In this document: piece by piece, positions 1 through 7,308 of the stretch
Position numbering within the stretch: position 1 is the stretch's first letter
How the letters are laid out: each line of letters opens with the position of its first letter
DNA from: Bacteroidia bacterium
GTDB taxonomy: Bacteria; Bacteroidota; Bacteroidia; UKL13-3
Assembly: GCA_022402405.1 (NCBI GenBank)
Contig: JAKRSG010000227.1
Coordinates: 1-11,838, forward strand
Reading direction: 5' to 3'
Length of the DNA: 11,838 bases
The notes under the pieces: generated by a model
Told to the model about the DNA's origin: nothing
Database searches by the model: none
Seen by the model: only the letters and a program-made list of their open reading frames with translations
Program-made: the position numbers and the translations under genes

Positions 1-19
1 AACAAAAGATAAGGTTTTT

Positions 20-772
20 TTATTTATTTAAGCTATGTACAGCCTGGGCTAATTGCGCCACTAATGATGGGTCTTTCTCAATAGCATTCCCAACTACAAC
101 TATATCGGCTCCTGCCATACACGTTTCTATGGCTTGCTCTGGAGTTCTAATGCCACCACCAATAAATAACGGACCACTAATTTGGGCTTTAACTTCACGA
201 ATCATGTCTGCTTTTATTGGGTTTTGAGCACCGCTACCTGCATCCATATAAATAACTCTTAAGCCCAACATTTCGCCAGCTAATGCAGTGCAAGAAGCAA
301 TATTAATTTTATCTGCCGGAAGAGGTGTAGTATTACTCATGTACATTACACTAGTTATATTTCCGCCATCCACAATCATGTATCCAGTTGGTATAACTTC
401 TATTCCAGATTTTTTTAACATAGGAGCAGCTAAAACATGTTTGCCTATCAACAAATCTGGGTTTCTTCCGCTAATCATACTTAAAAACAAAATGGCATCT
501 GCTTTTGAATGCGTTTGCATAATGTTGCCTGGAAATAATACTAATGGAATATCAGTGCTAGCCTTAATGGTTTCAATACAAGTGTCCCAAAATCCATTAG
601 TAATTAAACTGCCTCCAACCAAAATGATATCCACTTTGGCTTCGTTGCATCTACTAATTAAGGAGCGTAAGGCCTCCTCACCGCTCAAACTGTCTGGGTC
701 TATAAGCACCGCCAGCTGTTTGGTTTTGGTTTGAGCCTTTTCTTGAATGCTATGGTAAAATGTATTTTTCAA
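20..772 (-). CDS. Geranylgeranylglyceryl/heptaprenylglyceryl phosphate synthase family protein (GGGPS, PcrB-like)
   Basis: The family joins a polyprenyl diphosphate (geranylgeranyl or heptaprenyl) to sn-glycerol-1-phosphate, forming the ether bond known from archaeal lipids, in the cytosol or at the membrane surface. Seen here: a complete TIM-barrel protein with the family signatures in order, LIDPD (about residues 23-27), VGGS (52-55), FPGN (80-83), YMDAGSGA (175-182), IGGGIRT (204-210) and VVVGNAIE (225-232). The last three form the phosphate-binding end of the barrel. Length, 250 aa, is normal. Start: the open frame has no ATG at its 5' end. I chose TTG at 770-772, preceded by AGGA six bases upstream, because it gives an N-terminus (MKNTFYHSIQEK) shaped like relatives. 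TTG at 797-799 would add nine residues. Bacteroidota homologues belong to the group II enzymes; the chain length of the prenyl substrate cannot be read from the sequence. It stands alone, divergent from nrdJ. Family is certain, physiological product is not. Confidence 0.93.
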   Translation of the reverse strand: MKNTFYHSIQEKAQTKTKQLAVLIDPDSLSGEEALRSLISRCNEAKVDIILVGGSLITNGFWDTCIETIKASTDIPLVLFPGNIMQTHSKADAILFLSMISGRNPDLLIGKHVLAAPMLKKSGIEVIPTGYMIVDGGNITSVMYMSNTTPLPADKINIASCTALAGEMLGLRVIYMDAGSGAQNPIKADMIREVKAQISGPLFIGGGIRTPEQAIETCMAGADIVVVGNAIEKDPSLVAQLAQAVHSLNK

Positions 773-885
773 TCTATATCCTAAAAGTATCTGCAACAAA
801 TTAAAGCTTTTTATTTAAAATACCCCAGACCTAATTTTCAAAAGTCACAATCTATCCTTTTAATTATAAATATCAAGTAAAATTT

Positions 886-901
886 TTTGGTTCGAACCAA
901 A
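886..901. repeat. Perfect 16-nt palindrome, possible operator
   Basis: TTTGGTTCGAACCAAA reads the same on both strands (two 8-nt half sites, no spacer). It lies between divergent genes, 114 bases upstream of the GGGPS start and about 300 bases upstream of nrdJ. A dimeric regulator site is one reading. It lacks a T-run, so it is a poor terminator. No regulator can be named. Confidence 0.45.
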
Positions 902-1077
902 TTTTAATAAAGTGTATCTAATAAAGGACAATTAGCTGATTGTTAAATAATTGTTGCTTCCTTGAAACCCGCAATGGTAAAGGGGGACATTGTGAATAAC
1001 TAATCTTATAAACACTCCAAGCATTAGTTTTTTCTAAACAAAAAAGAAATTAACATCGTTTACTGTTGAAATTGATT

Positions 1078-1109
1078 TTTGATACTGAACTTTTGAAAGT
1101 TGACTTTTG
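1078..1109 (+). promoter_or_regulatory. Candidate nrdJ promoter (Bacteroidota type)
   Basis: TTTG at 1078-1081 and GACTTTTG at 1102-1109 are separated by exactly 20 bases. The Bacteroidota sigma-ABfr consensus is TTTG, about 20 nt, TAnnTTTG; the -7 box has one mismatch (G for the first T). Transcription would start near 1114-1117, giving a leader of about 80 nt in front of nrdJ. T-rich sequence makes chance matches likely. Confidence 0.35.
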
Positions 1110-1112
1110 GAT

Positions 1113-1145
1113 AAAAAACCCCCCAAGAGTTTTGAGAGGTTTTTT
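1113..1145 (+). terminator. Terminator-like hairpin ahead of nrdJ
   Basis: AAAAAACC (1113-1120) pairs with GGTTTTTT (1138-1145), with a weakly paired interior and a six-base C-run. The A-arm/T-arm shape is that of an intrinsic terminator, but the stem has only two G-C pairs besides interrupted inner ones. No plus-strand gene is visible upstream in the window, so it would end either an unrecognised small RNA or read-through, or act as a 5' leader structure for nrdJ. Confidence 0.4.
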
Positions 1146-1197
1146 CATCGTAAGATAAATAAATTATTATTAGTTATTCCTAACCATATTGAGCAAA

Positions 1198-4100
1198 ATG
1201 AGCCGTAGTAAAAAAAATCAAGATCAAAAGGGCCTCCGGATAGAGCGCCACTTTACTAAAGAAGGAGTAAGTGCGTACGACATGTTTACGTATGATTACC
1301 GCACTTCTGTTATCAAAAACACAAATGGTAGTGTTGTTTTTGAAATGAAAGATGTAGAAGTACCTAATTTCTGGAGTCAGGTTGCTACCGATGTATTGGC
1401 GCAAAAGTATTTCAGAAAAGCAGGTGTTCCTCAACCAGATGGTTCTTTAGGAAGAGAAACTAGTATTAAACAAGTTGCTCATCGTATGGCTCATTGTTGG
1501 ATGAAATGGGGTGAAGATTATGGATACTTCGATTCTAAGGAAGATGCTCAAGTATTTTATGATGAGTTGGCATTTATGATTGTTGGTCAATATGCTGCTC
1601 CTAATTCTCCTCAATGGTTCAATTCTGGTTTACATAGCTCATACGGTATTACCGGTAAACCACAAGGTCACTATTTCGTTAATCCAAAAACTGGTAAGTT
1701 AGAGAAATCTACTTCTGCTTATGAACGTCCGCAACCTCATGCATGTTTCATTCTTTCTGTGGATGATGATTTGGTGAATGAGGGTGGTATCATGGATTTA
1801 TGGGTGCGTGAGGCTCGTATTTTTAAATATGGTTCAGGGGTTGGAACAAACTTCTCAAGAATTAGAGGTGCTGCCGAAAAGTTATCTGGTGGTGGTTCTT
1901 CTTCTGGATTAATGAGTTTCTTAAAAATAGGTGATCGTGCCGCTGGCGCTATCAAATCTGGTGGTACTACCAGAAGAGCAGCCAAAATGGTGTGTTTAGA
2001 TTTGGATCACCCAGAAATTGTTGAATTTATTAACTGGAAAAAAGACGAAGAGAAAAAAGTAGCAGCATTAATCGCAGCAGGATACGCGAGCGATTATGAA
2101 GGCGAAGCTTATGCTACTGTTTCCGGTCAGAATAGTAATAACTCAGTTCGTATTCCTCACGCCTTTTTTGAAGCATTAGAAAAGGGTGAAAACTGGGATT
2201 TAAAAGCTCGTACCGATGGTAGAACTATGAAGTCTATTCCAGCTAATGATATCTGGGATATGATTGCTGATGCGGCTTGGGCTTGCGCAGATCCTGGTGT
2301 GCAATATGATACCACAATCAACGAATGGCATACTTGTCCGGCTGGAGGTAGAATTAATGCCTCTAATCCATGCAGCGAGTATATGTTCTTAGATAATACT
2401 GCTTGTAACTTAGCTAGCTTAAACTTAATTCGCTTCTTTAACGAAGATACATTAGAGTTTGATGTAAAGTCGTTTGAGCATGCATGTAGATTATGGACAA
2501 TGGTTCTAGAAATCTCTGTATTGATGGCTCAATTCCCATCGCAGGAAGTGGCTCAATTAAGTTACGAATACCGCACACTTGGATTAGGATACGCTAACTT
2601 AGGAAGCATGTTAATGATTTCTGGTATTCCATACGATTCTCCAAAAGCATTTGCTATTGGTGGTGCAATCACCGCTATTCTAAATGGTGTTGCATATCAA
2701 ACATCTGCAGAAATGGCTAAATATTTGGGAGCTTTCCCAAGATATGAGGATAACAAAGAAAGCATGTTACGTGTAATGCGTAATCATCGTTATGCTGCAT
2801 ACAATACCACTGATGCCTACGAAGGTTTATCTATTAAGCCAGCTGGTATTGATCCTAAATATTGTCCAGATTACTTGTTAAAAGCAGCCTGTGATGCATG
2901 GGATTCTGCCGTTCAAATGGGAGAAGAGTATGGATATAGAAATGCTCAAGCCACAGTTATTGCTCCAACTGGAACCATCGGTTTAGTAATGGATTGCGAT
3001 ACAACTGGTATCGAACCTGATTTCGCTCTTGTTAAATTTAAGAAATTATCGGGTGGTGGATACTTCAAAATCATCAACTCTGGTGTGCCTGCAGCTCTTA
3101 AAAACTTAGGTTATTCTAAGTCGGAAATTGATGCCATAATTCAATATGCTACGGGTTCTGCAACCTTAAAAGGTGCTCCACATATCAATCCAGAATCTTT
3201 AAAATTCCGTGGTTTTACTGATGAGGAAATAGAAAAATTAGATAAAGCGGCTTCAGGTGCTTTCGAAATTGGTTTTGCATTTAATCAATGGACACTTGGC
3301 GAAGAGTGTTTACAACGCTTAGGATTTAAGCCTGAAGAATACAATAACTATAACTTTAACCTATTACGTAAATTAGGATTTACTCGTCAGGAGATAGAAG
3401 AAGCTAACGACTTTATCTGCGGTACCATGACTGTTGAGGGTGCACCTTTCTTAAAAGAAGAGCATTTGCCAGTTTTTGATTGTGCTAACAAGTGCGGTAA
3501 CAAAGGTACTCGTTACATTGCTGCCACTGGGCACATCCGCATGATGGCTGCTGCTCAACCTTTCTTAAGTGGTGCTATCTCCAAAACCATTAACCTTCCA
3601 AACGAAGCTACTGTTGAAGATATCAAGGAATGTTATCACTTAAGCTGGAGCCTTGGCTTAAAAGCAAATGCTCTTTACCGCGATGGTTGTAAGTTGAGTC
3701 AACCTCTAAGCAACAAATCTGACGTGAAAGAGGATGAAGATATCCAAGAAACGGTTGAACAAATTTTAGGTGAAGATGCACACAAACCAGTTGGTGAGTT
3801 AAGTCCTGAGCAAGTTCTAGAAGCGGCAACTGCCATTCTAAACCGCACACACGATACAGCCTTTAAACATAAATTAGCTGGCGTAGTAGCACGTAAAACC
3901 TTACCTGGAAAACGCGGTGGGTTCACACAGAAAGCAACTGTTGGCGGGCAAACCATATTTGTTAGAACAGGTGAATATGAAGATGGAACATTAGGTGAAA
4001 TTTTCGTAGATCTACATAAAGAAGGTGCTACCTTACGTTCGTTGATGAACTGCTTCTCTATAGCCGTTTCATTGGGCTTACAATATGGTGTACCTTTAGA

Positions 4101-4584
4101 AGAATACGTAGATAAATTTACCTTTACTCGTTTTGAGCCAGCTGGTATGGTAGCGGGTCATCCAAATATTAAGAGTGCCACTTCTATCATAGATTATATG
4201 TTTAGAATGTTAGGTTTTGAATACTTGGGTAGAGAAGACTTTGTTCAGGTTGAACCTAATGATGTTCAAAGAAGTTCATTAGCTATTAACCAACACAAAG
4301 CTGCTAATTCTGCTATGGCTCCTGCTATTTCAAATGAACCAGTTTCTGTAACTCCTGTAGCTGCAACGCCAATTGGTTTTCATAGGCCAGCAGAAGTAAA
4401 GTTAGAAGTTGAACCAAAAATCACTGGAATTGCCGCTCCAGAAGCAGCTCCAATGGATCAGGTAAATGAAATGAACAAACGCATGGGTGATAGTCCGGCC
4501 TGCCCTACTTGTGGTCATATTACCATCAGAAGCGGAGCTTGTTACAAATGCTTAAACTGCGGTACCCAAACAGGTTGTAGTTAG
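1198..4584 (+). CDS. nrdJ: Adenosylcobalamin-dependent (class II) ribonucleoside-diphosphate reductase
   Basis: Reduces ribonucleotides to deoxyribonucleotides in the cytosol using a thiyl radical generated from adenosylcobalamin, so it needs no oxygen and no separate radical subunit. Seen: 1128 aa. The active-site loop NPCSE is at residues 390-394, giving the radical cysteine C392 with N390 and E394. C183 (in HACFILS) and C403 (in TACNL) fit the redox pair; the 11-residue step from C392 to C403 equals that from C322 to C333 in the Thermotoga maritima enzyme. The phosphate-binding loop PTGTIG is at 590-595. AISKTINLP and LGLKANALYRDG-SQPL (to about 837) close the barrel. Then come an acidic linker (about 840-865), a TSCPD-like domain (about 905-1005), a Pro/Ala-rich linker (about 1030-1098) and a cysteine tail: C1102, C1105, C1115, C1118, C1121, C1127. 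Such tails re-reduce the active site or bind zinc. Start: ATG 1198 preferred over in-frame TTG 1189. No ATP-cone is evident at the N-terminus. No cobalamin riboswitch was found upstream. Confidence 0.97.
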   Translation: MSRSKKNQDQKGLRIERHFTKEGVSAYDMFTYDYRTSVIKNTNGSVVFEMKDVEVPNFWSQVATDVLAQKYFRKAGVPQPDGSLGRETSIKQVAHRMAHCWMKWGEDYGYFDSKEDAQVFYDELAFMIVGQYAAPNSPQWFNSGLHSSYGITGKPQGHYFVNPKTGKLEKSTSAYERPQPHACFILSVDDDLVNEGGIMDLWVREARIFKYGSGVGTNFSRIRGAAEKLSGGGSSSGLMSFLKIGDRAAGAIKSGGTTRRAAKMVCLDLDHPEIVEFINWKKDEEKKVAALIAAGYASDYEGEAYATVSGQNSNNSVRIPHAFFEALEKGENWDLKARTDGRTMKSIPANDIWDMIADAAWACADPGVQYDTTINEWHTCPAGGRINASNPCSEYMFLDNTACNLASLNLIRFFNEDTLEFDVKSFEHACRLWTMVLEISVLMAQFPSQEVAQLSYEYRTLGLGYANLGSMLMISGIPYDSPKAFAIGGAITAILNGVAYQTSAEMAKYLGAFPRYEDNKESMLRVMRNHRYAAYNTTDAYEGLSIKPAGIDPKYCPDYLLKAACDAWDSAVQMGEEYGYRNAQATVIAPTGTIGLVMDCDTTGIEPDFALVKFKKLSGGGYFKIINSGVPAALKNLGYSKSEIDAIIQYATGSATLKGAPHINPESLKFRGFTDEEIEKLDKAASGAFEIGFAFNQWTLGEECLQRLGFKPEEYNNYNFNLLRKLGFTRQEIEEANDFICGTMTVEGAPFLKEEHLPVFDCANKCGNKGTRYIAATGHIRMMAAAQPFLSGAISKTINLPNEATVEDIKECYHLSWSLGLKANALYRDGCKLSQPLSNKSDVKEDEDIQETVEQILGEDAHKPVGELSPEQVLEAATAILNRTHDTAFKHKLAGVVARKTLPGKRGGFTQKATVGGQTIFVRTGEYEDGTLGEIFVDLHKEGATLRSLMNCFSIAVSLGLQYGVPLEEYVDKFTFTRFEPAGMVAGHPNIKSATSIIDYMFRMLGFEYLGREDFVQVEPNDVQRSSLAINQHKAANSAMAPAISNEPVSVTPVAATPIGFHRPAEVKLEVEPKITGIAAPEAAPMDQVNEMNKRMGDSPACPTCGHITIRSGACYKCLNCGTQTGCS

Positions 4585-4615
4585 TAGAGAATTTTCATCA
4601 TTCATAAAATAAAAT

Positions 4616-4651
4616 AACCAAAAAAACCTGCTTCGGCAGGTTTTTTTGGTT
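4616..4651 (+). terminator. Intrinsic terminator of nrdJ
   Basis: A 16-bp perfect stem (4616-4631 with 4636-4651) closed by a TTCG tetraloop. The core CCTGC/GCAGG is flanked by seven A and seven T, so it has the U-run on either strand. It lies 32 bases after the nrdJ stop and 76 bases before the next start, separating the two plus-strand genes into different transcripts. Confidence 0.93.
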
Positions 4652-4727
4652 TATGGCTGAACCAAAATTTCCACATGAATACTCTAATTGGTTTTTTATT
4701 TATATTGTGCCCACAAAATTTTGAAAA

Positions 4728-7169
4728 ATGAACCAGTCGATATTTAAAAAGGCATTGCCTCACTTGCTTGCTTTTGTGCTAATTATGCTAGTAATCTTTG
4801 CTTATTTCACTCCTTTGTTTAATGGTAAAGTGTTAAAACAGTACGACGTATTGCAATGGAAAGCCACTTTTCAAGAAATTGCTCAATTCGAAAAGGCCAG
4901 TGGTGAGCGTACTTTCTGGACCAATAGTATTTTCGGCGGAATGCCAAGTTACCTAATTGGGGCGACTTATCATGGAAATTATACAGGAAATATCCTCTAT
5001 TATATTTCGGATATTTTTAAACATCCTGCAGATACTATATTTTTATTATTTGCTTGCTTTTATGTGCTTTTATTAGCCTTTGAGGTTTCTCCATGGTTGG
5101 CTATGATTGGTTCATTAGCCTTTGCCTTATCTTCCTTTAACTTTATAAATATAGATGCTGGTCACGTAACAAAGGGTAATGCCATTGCCTTTATTCCACT
5201 GGTATTGGCAGGTATTCAAATTACCTTGCATAAAAATAAATGGTTGGGTGCTATATTAACGGGTATTGCAGTCTCTTTTGAATTATCTGCTGGTCACGTT
5301 CAAATTACCTACTACCTCATATTTATCATTTTGGCTTGGATGGTGGTAGAATTGGTTCAGGCCATAAAGAATAAAACATTGCCTAAATTTCTAATAGCTG
5401 GTTCATTGTTGGCCGTTTCTGCTGCTGTTGGGGTTGGTACCAATATAATGGGATTATTGGCTACTGAAGAATATGGTAAATACAGTATCCGTGGTAAATC
5501 TGAACTTACCAAAACACCATCAGGAGAAAGTAATGCAGCCAACAGTTCTTCTGGCTTAGATAAAGATTATGCTTTGGCTTGGAGTAATGGAGTGGTAGAA
5601 CCATTCACTATTTTGATACCAAACTTTTATGGAGGTGCAAGTAATGGCGATTTAGGAACCAGCAGTAATACTTATAAAGAATTGCAACGTCAGGGTTACC
5701 CAAATGCCAAAGAGGTTGTTAAACAAATGCCAATTTATTGGGGAGATCAGCCTTTTACGGCTGGTCCGATATACTATGGAGCTATCATTGTGTTCTTGTT
5801 TGTGCTAGGAATGTTCTTGGTTAAGAGTTCAGCTAAATGGTGGATTTTTGCAGCTGCTATGTTGTCTATTTTCTTATCTATGGGTAAGAACTTTATGCCT
5901 TTAACCGATTTATTCTTTAACTATTTCCCTCTGTACAATAAGTTTAGGTCGGTAACTTTTGTTCTTTGTGTGGCTCAAACCATGTTTCCTTTCTTGGCTA
6001 TTTTGGCTGTAAAAGAATTGATGGACAAGAAAATTTCTCAGGCAGATTGGCTAAAGTCTATAAAATACAGTTTTGGTATTGTAGGAGGTATCTGTTTCTT
6101 GTTTGCTTTGATGCCAGGATTTTTCTTTGATTTTTCGACCGAGAACGATGCGCGCATGAAATTACCGGAGTGGTTGTTAAATACATTAGTAGCTGATAGA
6201 GAAAGTTTGCTCCGTATGGATGCTTTGAGGTCGTTTGTGCTCATACTATTGTCTGCAGCTGTTTTGTGGTTCTATCAAAAAGGAAAATTGAAAACAGAAC
6301 TTATGTTGGCGGTATTGGGAATATTAGTGGTGGTAGATTTATGGGGAGTAGATAAACGCTATTTAAATGATAAAGATTTTGAAAAGAAAAAAGGGGAGGC
6401 AGCCGTTCCAAAAACGGCTGTCGACGAGCAAATTTTAGCGGATAAAGACATTCATTTTAGAGTATATAACAATACAACAGATTTTGATAAAGATGCCTTA
6501 ACAGCTTATTATCATAAATCTCTAGGTGGCTACCATGGAGCCAAAATGCGCAGATACCAAGAACTTATTGAATGGCAGTTGGTAAAAATGAATATGGAGT
6601 GTTACAACATGTTGAACGCAAAATATTTCATACTCCAAGATTCTTTGGGCAATAAGTTTGTGCAGCAAAATGTAAACGCCAATGGTAATGCTTGGTTTGC
6701 CTCTCAGATTAATTGGGTGGCAAATGCCGATGAAGAAATTAGTGCCTTAAGTAATTTTAACAGTAAAACTACTGCCATTGTAGACAAGCGCTTTGAGGGC
6801 GAGTTAAAAGGATTTACGCCAAGTACAGATAGCAGTGCTTCTATTGTGTTAACAGCCTACCAACCAAATAAATTGGTTTACGATTATAAATCGAGTAGCG
6901 AGCAAGTGGCAGTATTCTCAGAGGTTTATTATGAAAAAGGCTGGAATGCCTACATAGACGGGCAATTAGTGCCGCATTTTAGAGCCAACTATGTACTTAG
7001 ATCTTTAAAAGTTCCAGCAGGTAATCATACCATTGAGTTCAAGTTTGAACCAACCGTAATTGGTACAGGCGAGAAAATTGCATATGCATCTTCGTGGGTG
7101 CTATATGGCGGATTGTTATTGATTTTGGGTTTAAGTTTCTATAAAAAGAAAAACGAGCAAGAGGCTTAG
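4728..7169 (+). CDS. YfhO-family polytopic membrane protein (probable GT-C-type glycosyltransferase)
   Basis: An 813-aa inner-membrane protein. Seen: the first membrane helix is at about residues 10-30, followed by an extracytoplasmic loop with an acidic residue after it (KQYDVLQW, D40), as in GT-C glycosyltransferases. About twelve further hydrophobic segments follow (roughly 102-245, 348-466, 500-540). A long soluble domain (about 545-785) contains the family's recognisable C-terminal block SEVYYEKGWNAYIDG (731-745), then RANYVLRSLKVPAG (752-765), and a last helix is at about 787-805 before a lysine-rich tail. Known for the family: YfhO of Firmicutes glycosylates lipoteichoic acid; in Bacteroidota, long YfhO proteins are common but their acceptors are largely untested. 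ATG 4728 is the first start after the nrdJ terminator; upstream is A-rich with no clear Shine-Dalgarno. Sugar donor and acceptor are unknown, so the enzymatic role is inference from the family. Confidence 0.88.
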   Translation: MNQSIFKKALPHLLAFVLIMLVIFAYFTPLFNGKVLKQYDVLQWKATFQEIAQFEKASGERTFWTNSIFGGMPSYLIGATYHGNYTGNILYYISDIFKHPADTIFLLFACFYVLLLAFEVSPWLAMIGSLAFALSSFNFINIDAGHVTKGNAIAFIPLVLAGIQITLHKNKWLGAILTGIAVSFELSAGHVQITYYLIFIILAWMVVELVQAIKNKTLPKFLIAGSLLAVSAAVGVGTNIMGLLATEEYGKYSIRGKSELTKTPSGESNAANSSSGLDKDYALAWSNGVVEPFTILIPNFYGGASNGDLGTSSNTYKELQRQGYPNAKEVVKQMPIYWGDQPFTAGPIYYGAIIVFLFVLGMFLVKSSAKWWIFAAAMLSIFLSMGKNFMPLTDLFFNYFPLYNKFRSVTFVLCVAQTMFPFLAILAVKELMDKKISQADWLKSIKYSFGIVGGICFLFALMPGFFFDFSTENDARMKLPEWLLNTLVADRESLLRMDALRSFVLILLSAAVLWFYQKGKLKTELMLAVLGILVVVDLWGVDKRYLNDKDFEKKKGEAAVPKTAVDEQILADKDIHFRVYNNTTDFDKDALTAYYHKSLGGYHGAKMRRYQELIEWQLVKMNMECYNMLNAKYFILQDSLGNKFVQQNVNANGNAWFASQINWVANADEEISALSNFNSKTTAIVDKRFEGELKGFTPSTDSSASIVLTAYQPNKLVYDYKSSSEQVAVFSEVYYEKGWNAYIDGQLVPHFRANYVLRSLKVPAGNHTIEFKFEPTVIGTGEKIAYASSWVLYGGLLLILGLSFYKKKNEQEA

Positions 7170-7184
7170 GTTTGGTGCCAATTC

Positions 7185-7212
7185 AATTAACTCCCTTATA
7201 AGAAAGTTAATT
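7185..7212. repeat. Nested inverted repeat after the YfhO gene
   Basis: AATTAACT (7185-7192) and AGTTAATT (7205-7212) form an 8-bp inverted repeat. Its loop contains the palindrome CTTATAAG (7195-7202). It starts 15 bases after the YfhO stop. It lacks a T-run, so it could be an RNA 3'-end stabiliser or simply part of the repeat mosaic. Confidence 0.4.
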
Positions 7213-7234
7213 CGAGAAATTTCGGATTTCGAAT
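7210..7234. repeat. Imperfect hairpin, TTCGG loop
   Basis: ATTCGA-g-AAAT (7210-7220) pairs with ATTTCGAAT (7226-7234) around a TTCGG loop, with one bulged G. It overlaps the end of the preceding inverted repeat, so the two stems exclude each other at 7210-7212. The words ATTTCG and GAATTTCG recur at 7448-7480. Confidence 0.4.
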
Positions 7235-7284
7235 CATTGCTGTCCGGGAAAAAGCATGAGATTCTTCGCTATCGCTCTCAATGA
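7234..7284. repeat. 51-bp REP/MITE-like unit with TCATTG...CAATGA ends
   Basis: TCATTG at 7234-7239 is inverted as CAATGA at 7279-7284. Inside lies a second short inverted pair GAGA/TCTC (7259-7262 and 7276-7279) around TTCGCTATCGC. The minus strand reads TCATTGAGAGCGATAGCGAAG, a type of word I recognise from dispersed intergenic repeats in several bacterial groups. Whether it is repeated elsewhere in this genome cannot be seen from one copy. Confidence 0.45.
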
Positions 7285-7308
7285 CTCGTTGTACGCTTGA
7301 TTTTAGAG

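Larger units (their letters stand above)
773..1197. other. Gene-free divergent intergenic region between the GGGPS gene and nrdJ
   Basis: No convincing coding frame lies here; the longest ATG frame noticed, at 974, has nine codons. Contents seen: a perfect 16-nt palindrome (886-901), a small hairpin CAATG/CATTG around an 11-nt G-rich loop (972-992), a 7-bp inverted repeat AACTAAT/ATTAGTT at about 997-1033, a promoter-like pair (1078-1109) and a terminator-like hairpin (1113-1145). The patch 958-992 is visibly richer in G and C than its surroundings. I do not recognise a riboswitch or a known RNA; a small RNA ending at the 1113-1145 hairpin is possible but unproven. Confidence 0.6.

Noticed and set aside
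288..734. 148-codon plus-strand frame opposite the GGGPS gene
   Set aside because: It is antisense to a conserved gene, and its translation shows no domain or motif.
884..906. GGTTCGAACC as the T-arm of a tRNA
   Set aside because: The 16-nt palindrome cannot form a proper T-stem with a 7-base loop, and there is no acceptor, D or anticodon arm upstream.
974..1003. Nine-codon frame MVKGDIVNN as a leader peptide
   Set aside because: Too short to support, no ribosome binding site, and about 200 bases from nrdJ with no matching attenuator features.
773..1197. Cobalamin riboswitch in front of the B12-dependent nrdJ
   Set aside because: I looked for the B12-box core (GCCACTG-like) and the surrounding conserved arms and found neither.
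1189..1197. TTG at 1189 as the nrdJ start
   Set aside because: It adds only three residues, and an ATG follows directly at 1198 in frame.
4701..4709. TATATTGTG as a promoter for the YfhO gene
   Set aside because: It does not fit TAnnTTTG and has no TTTG at about 20 bases upstream.
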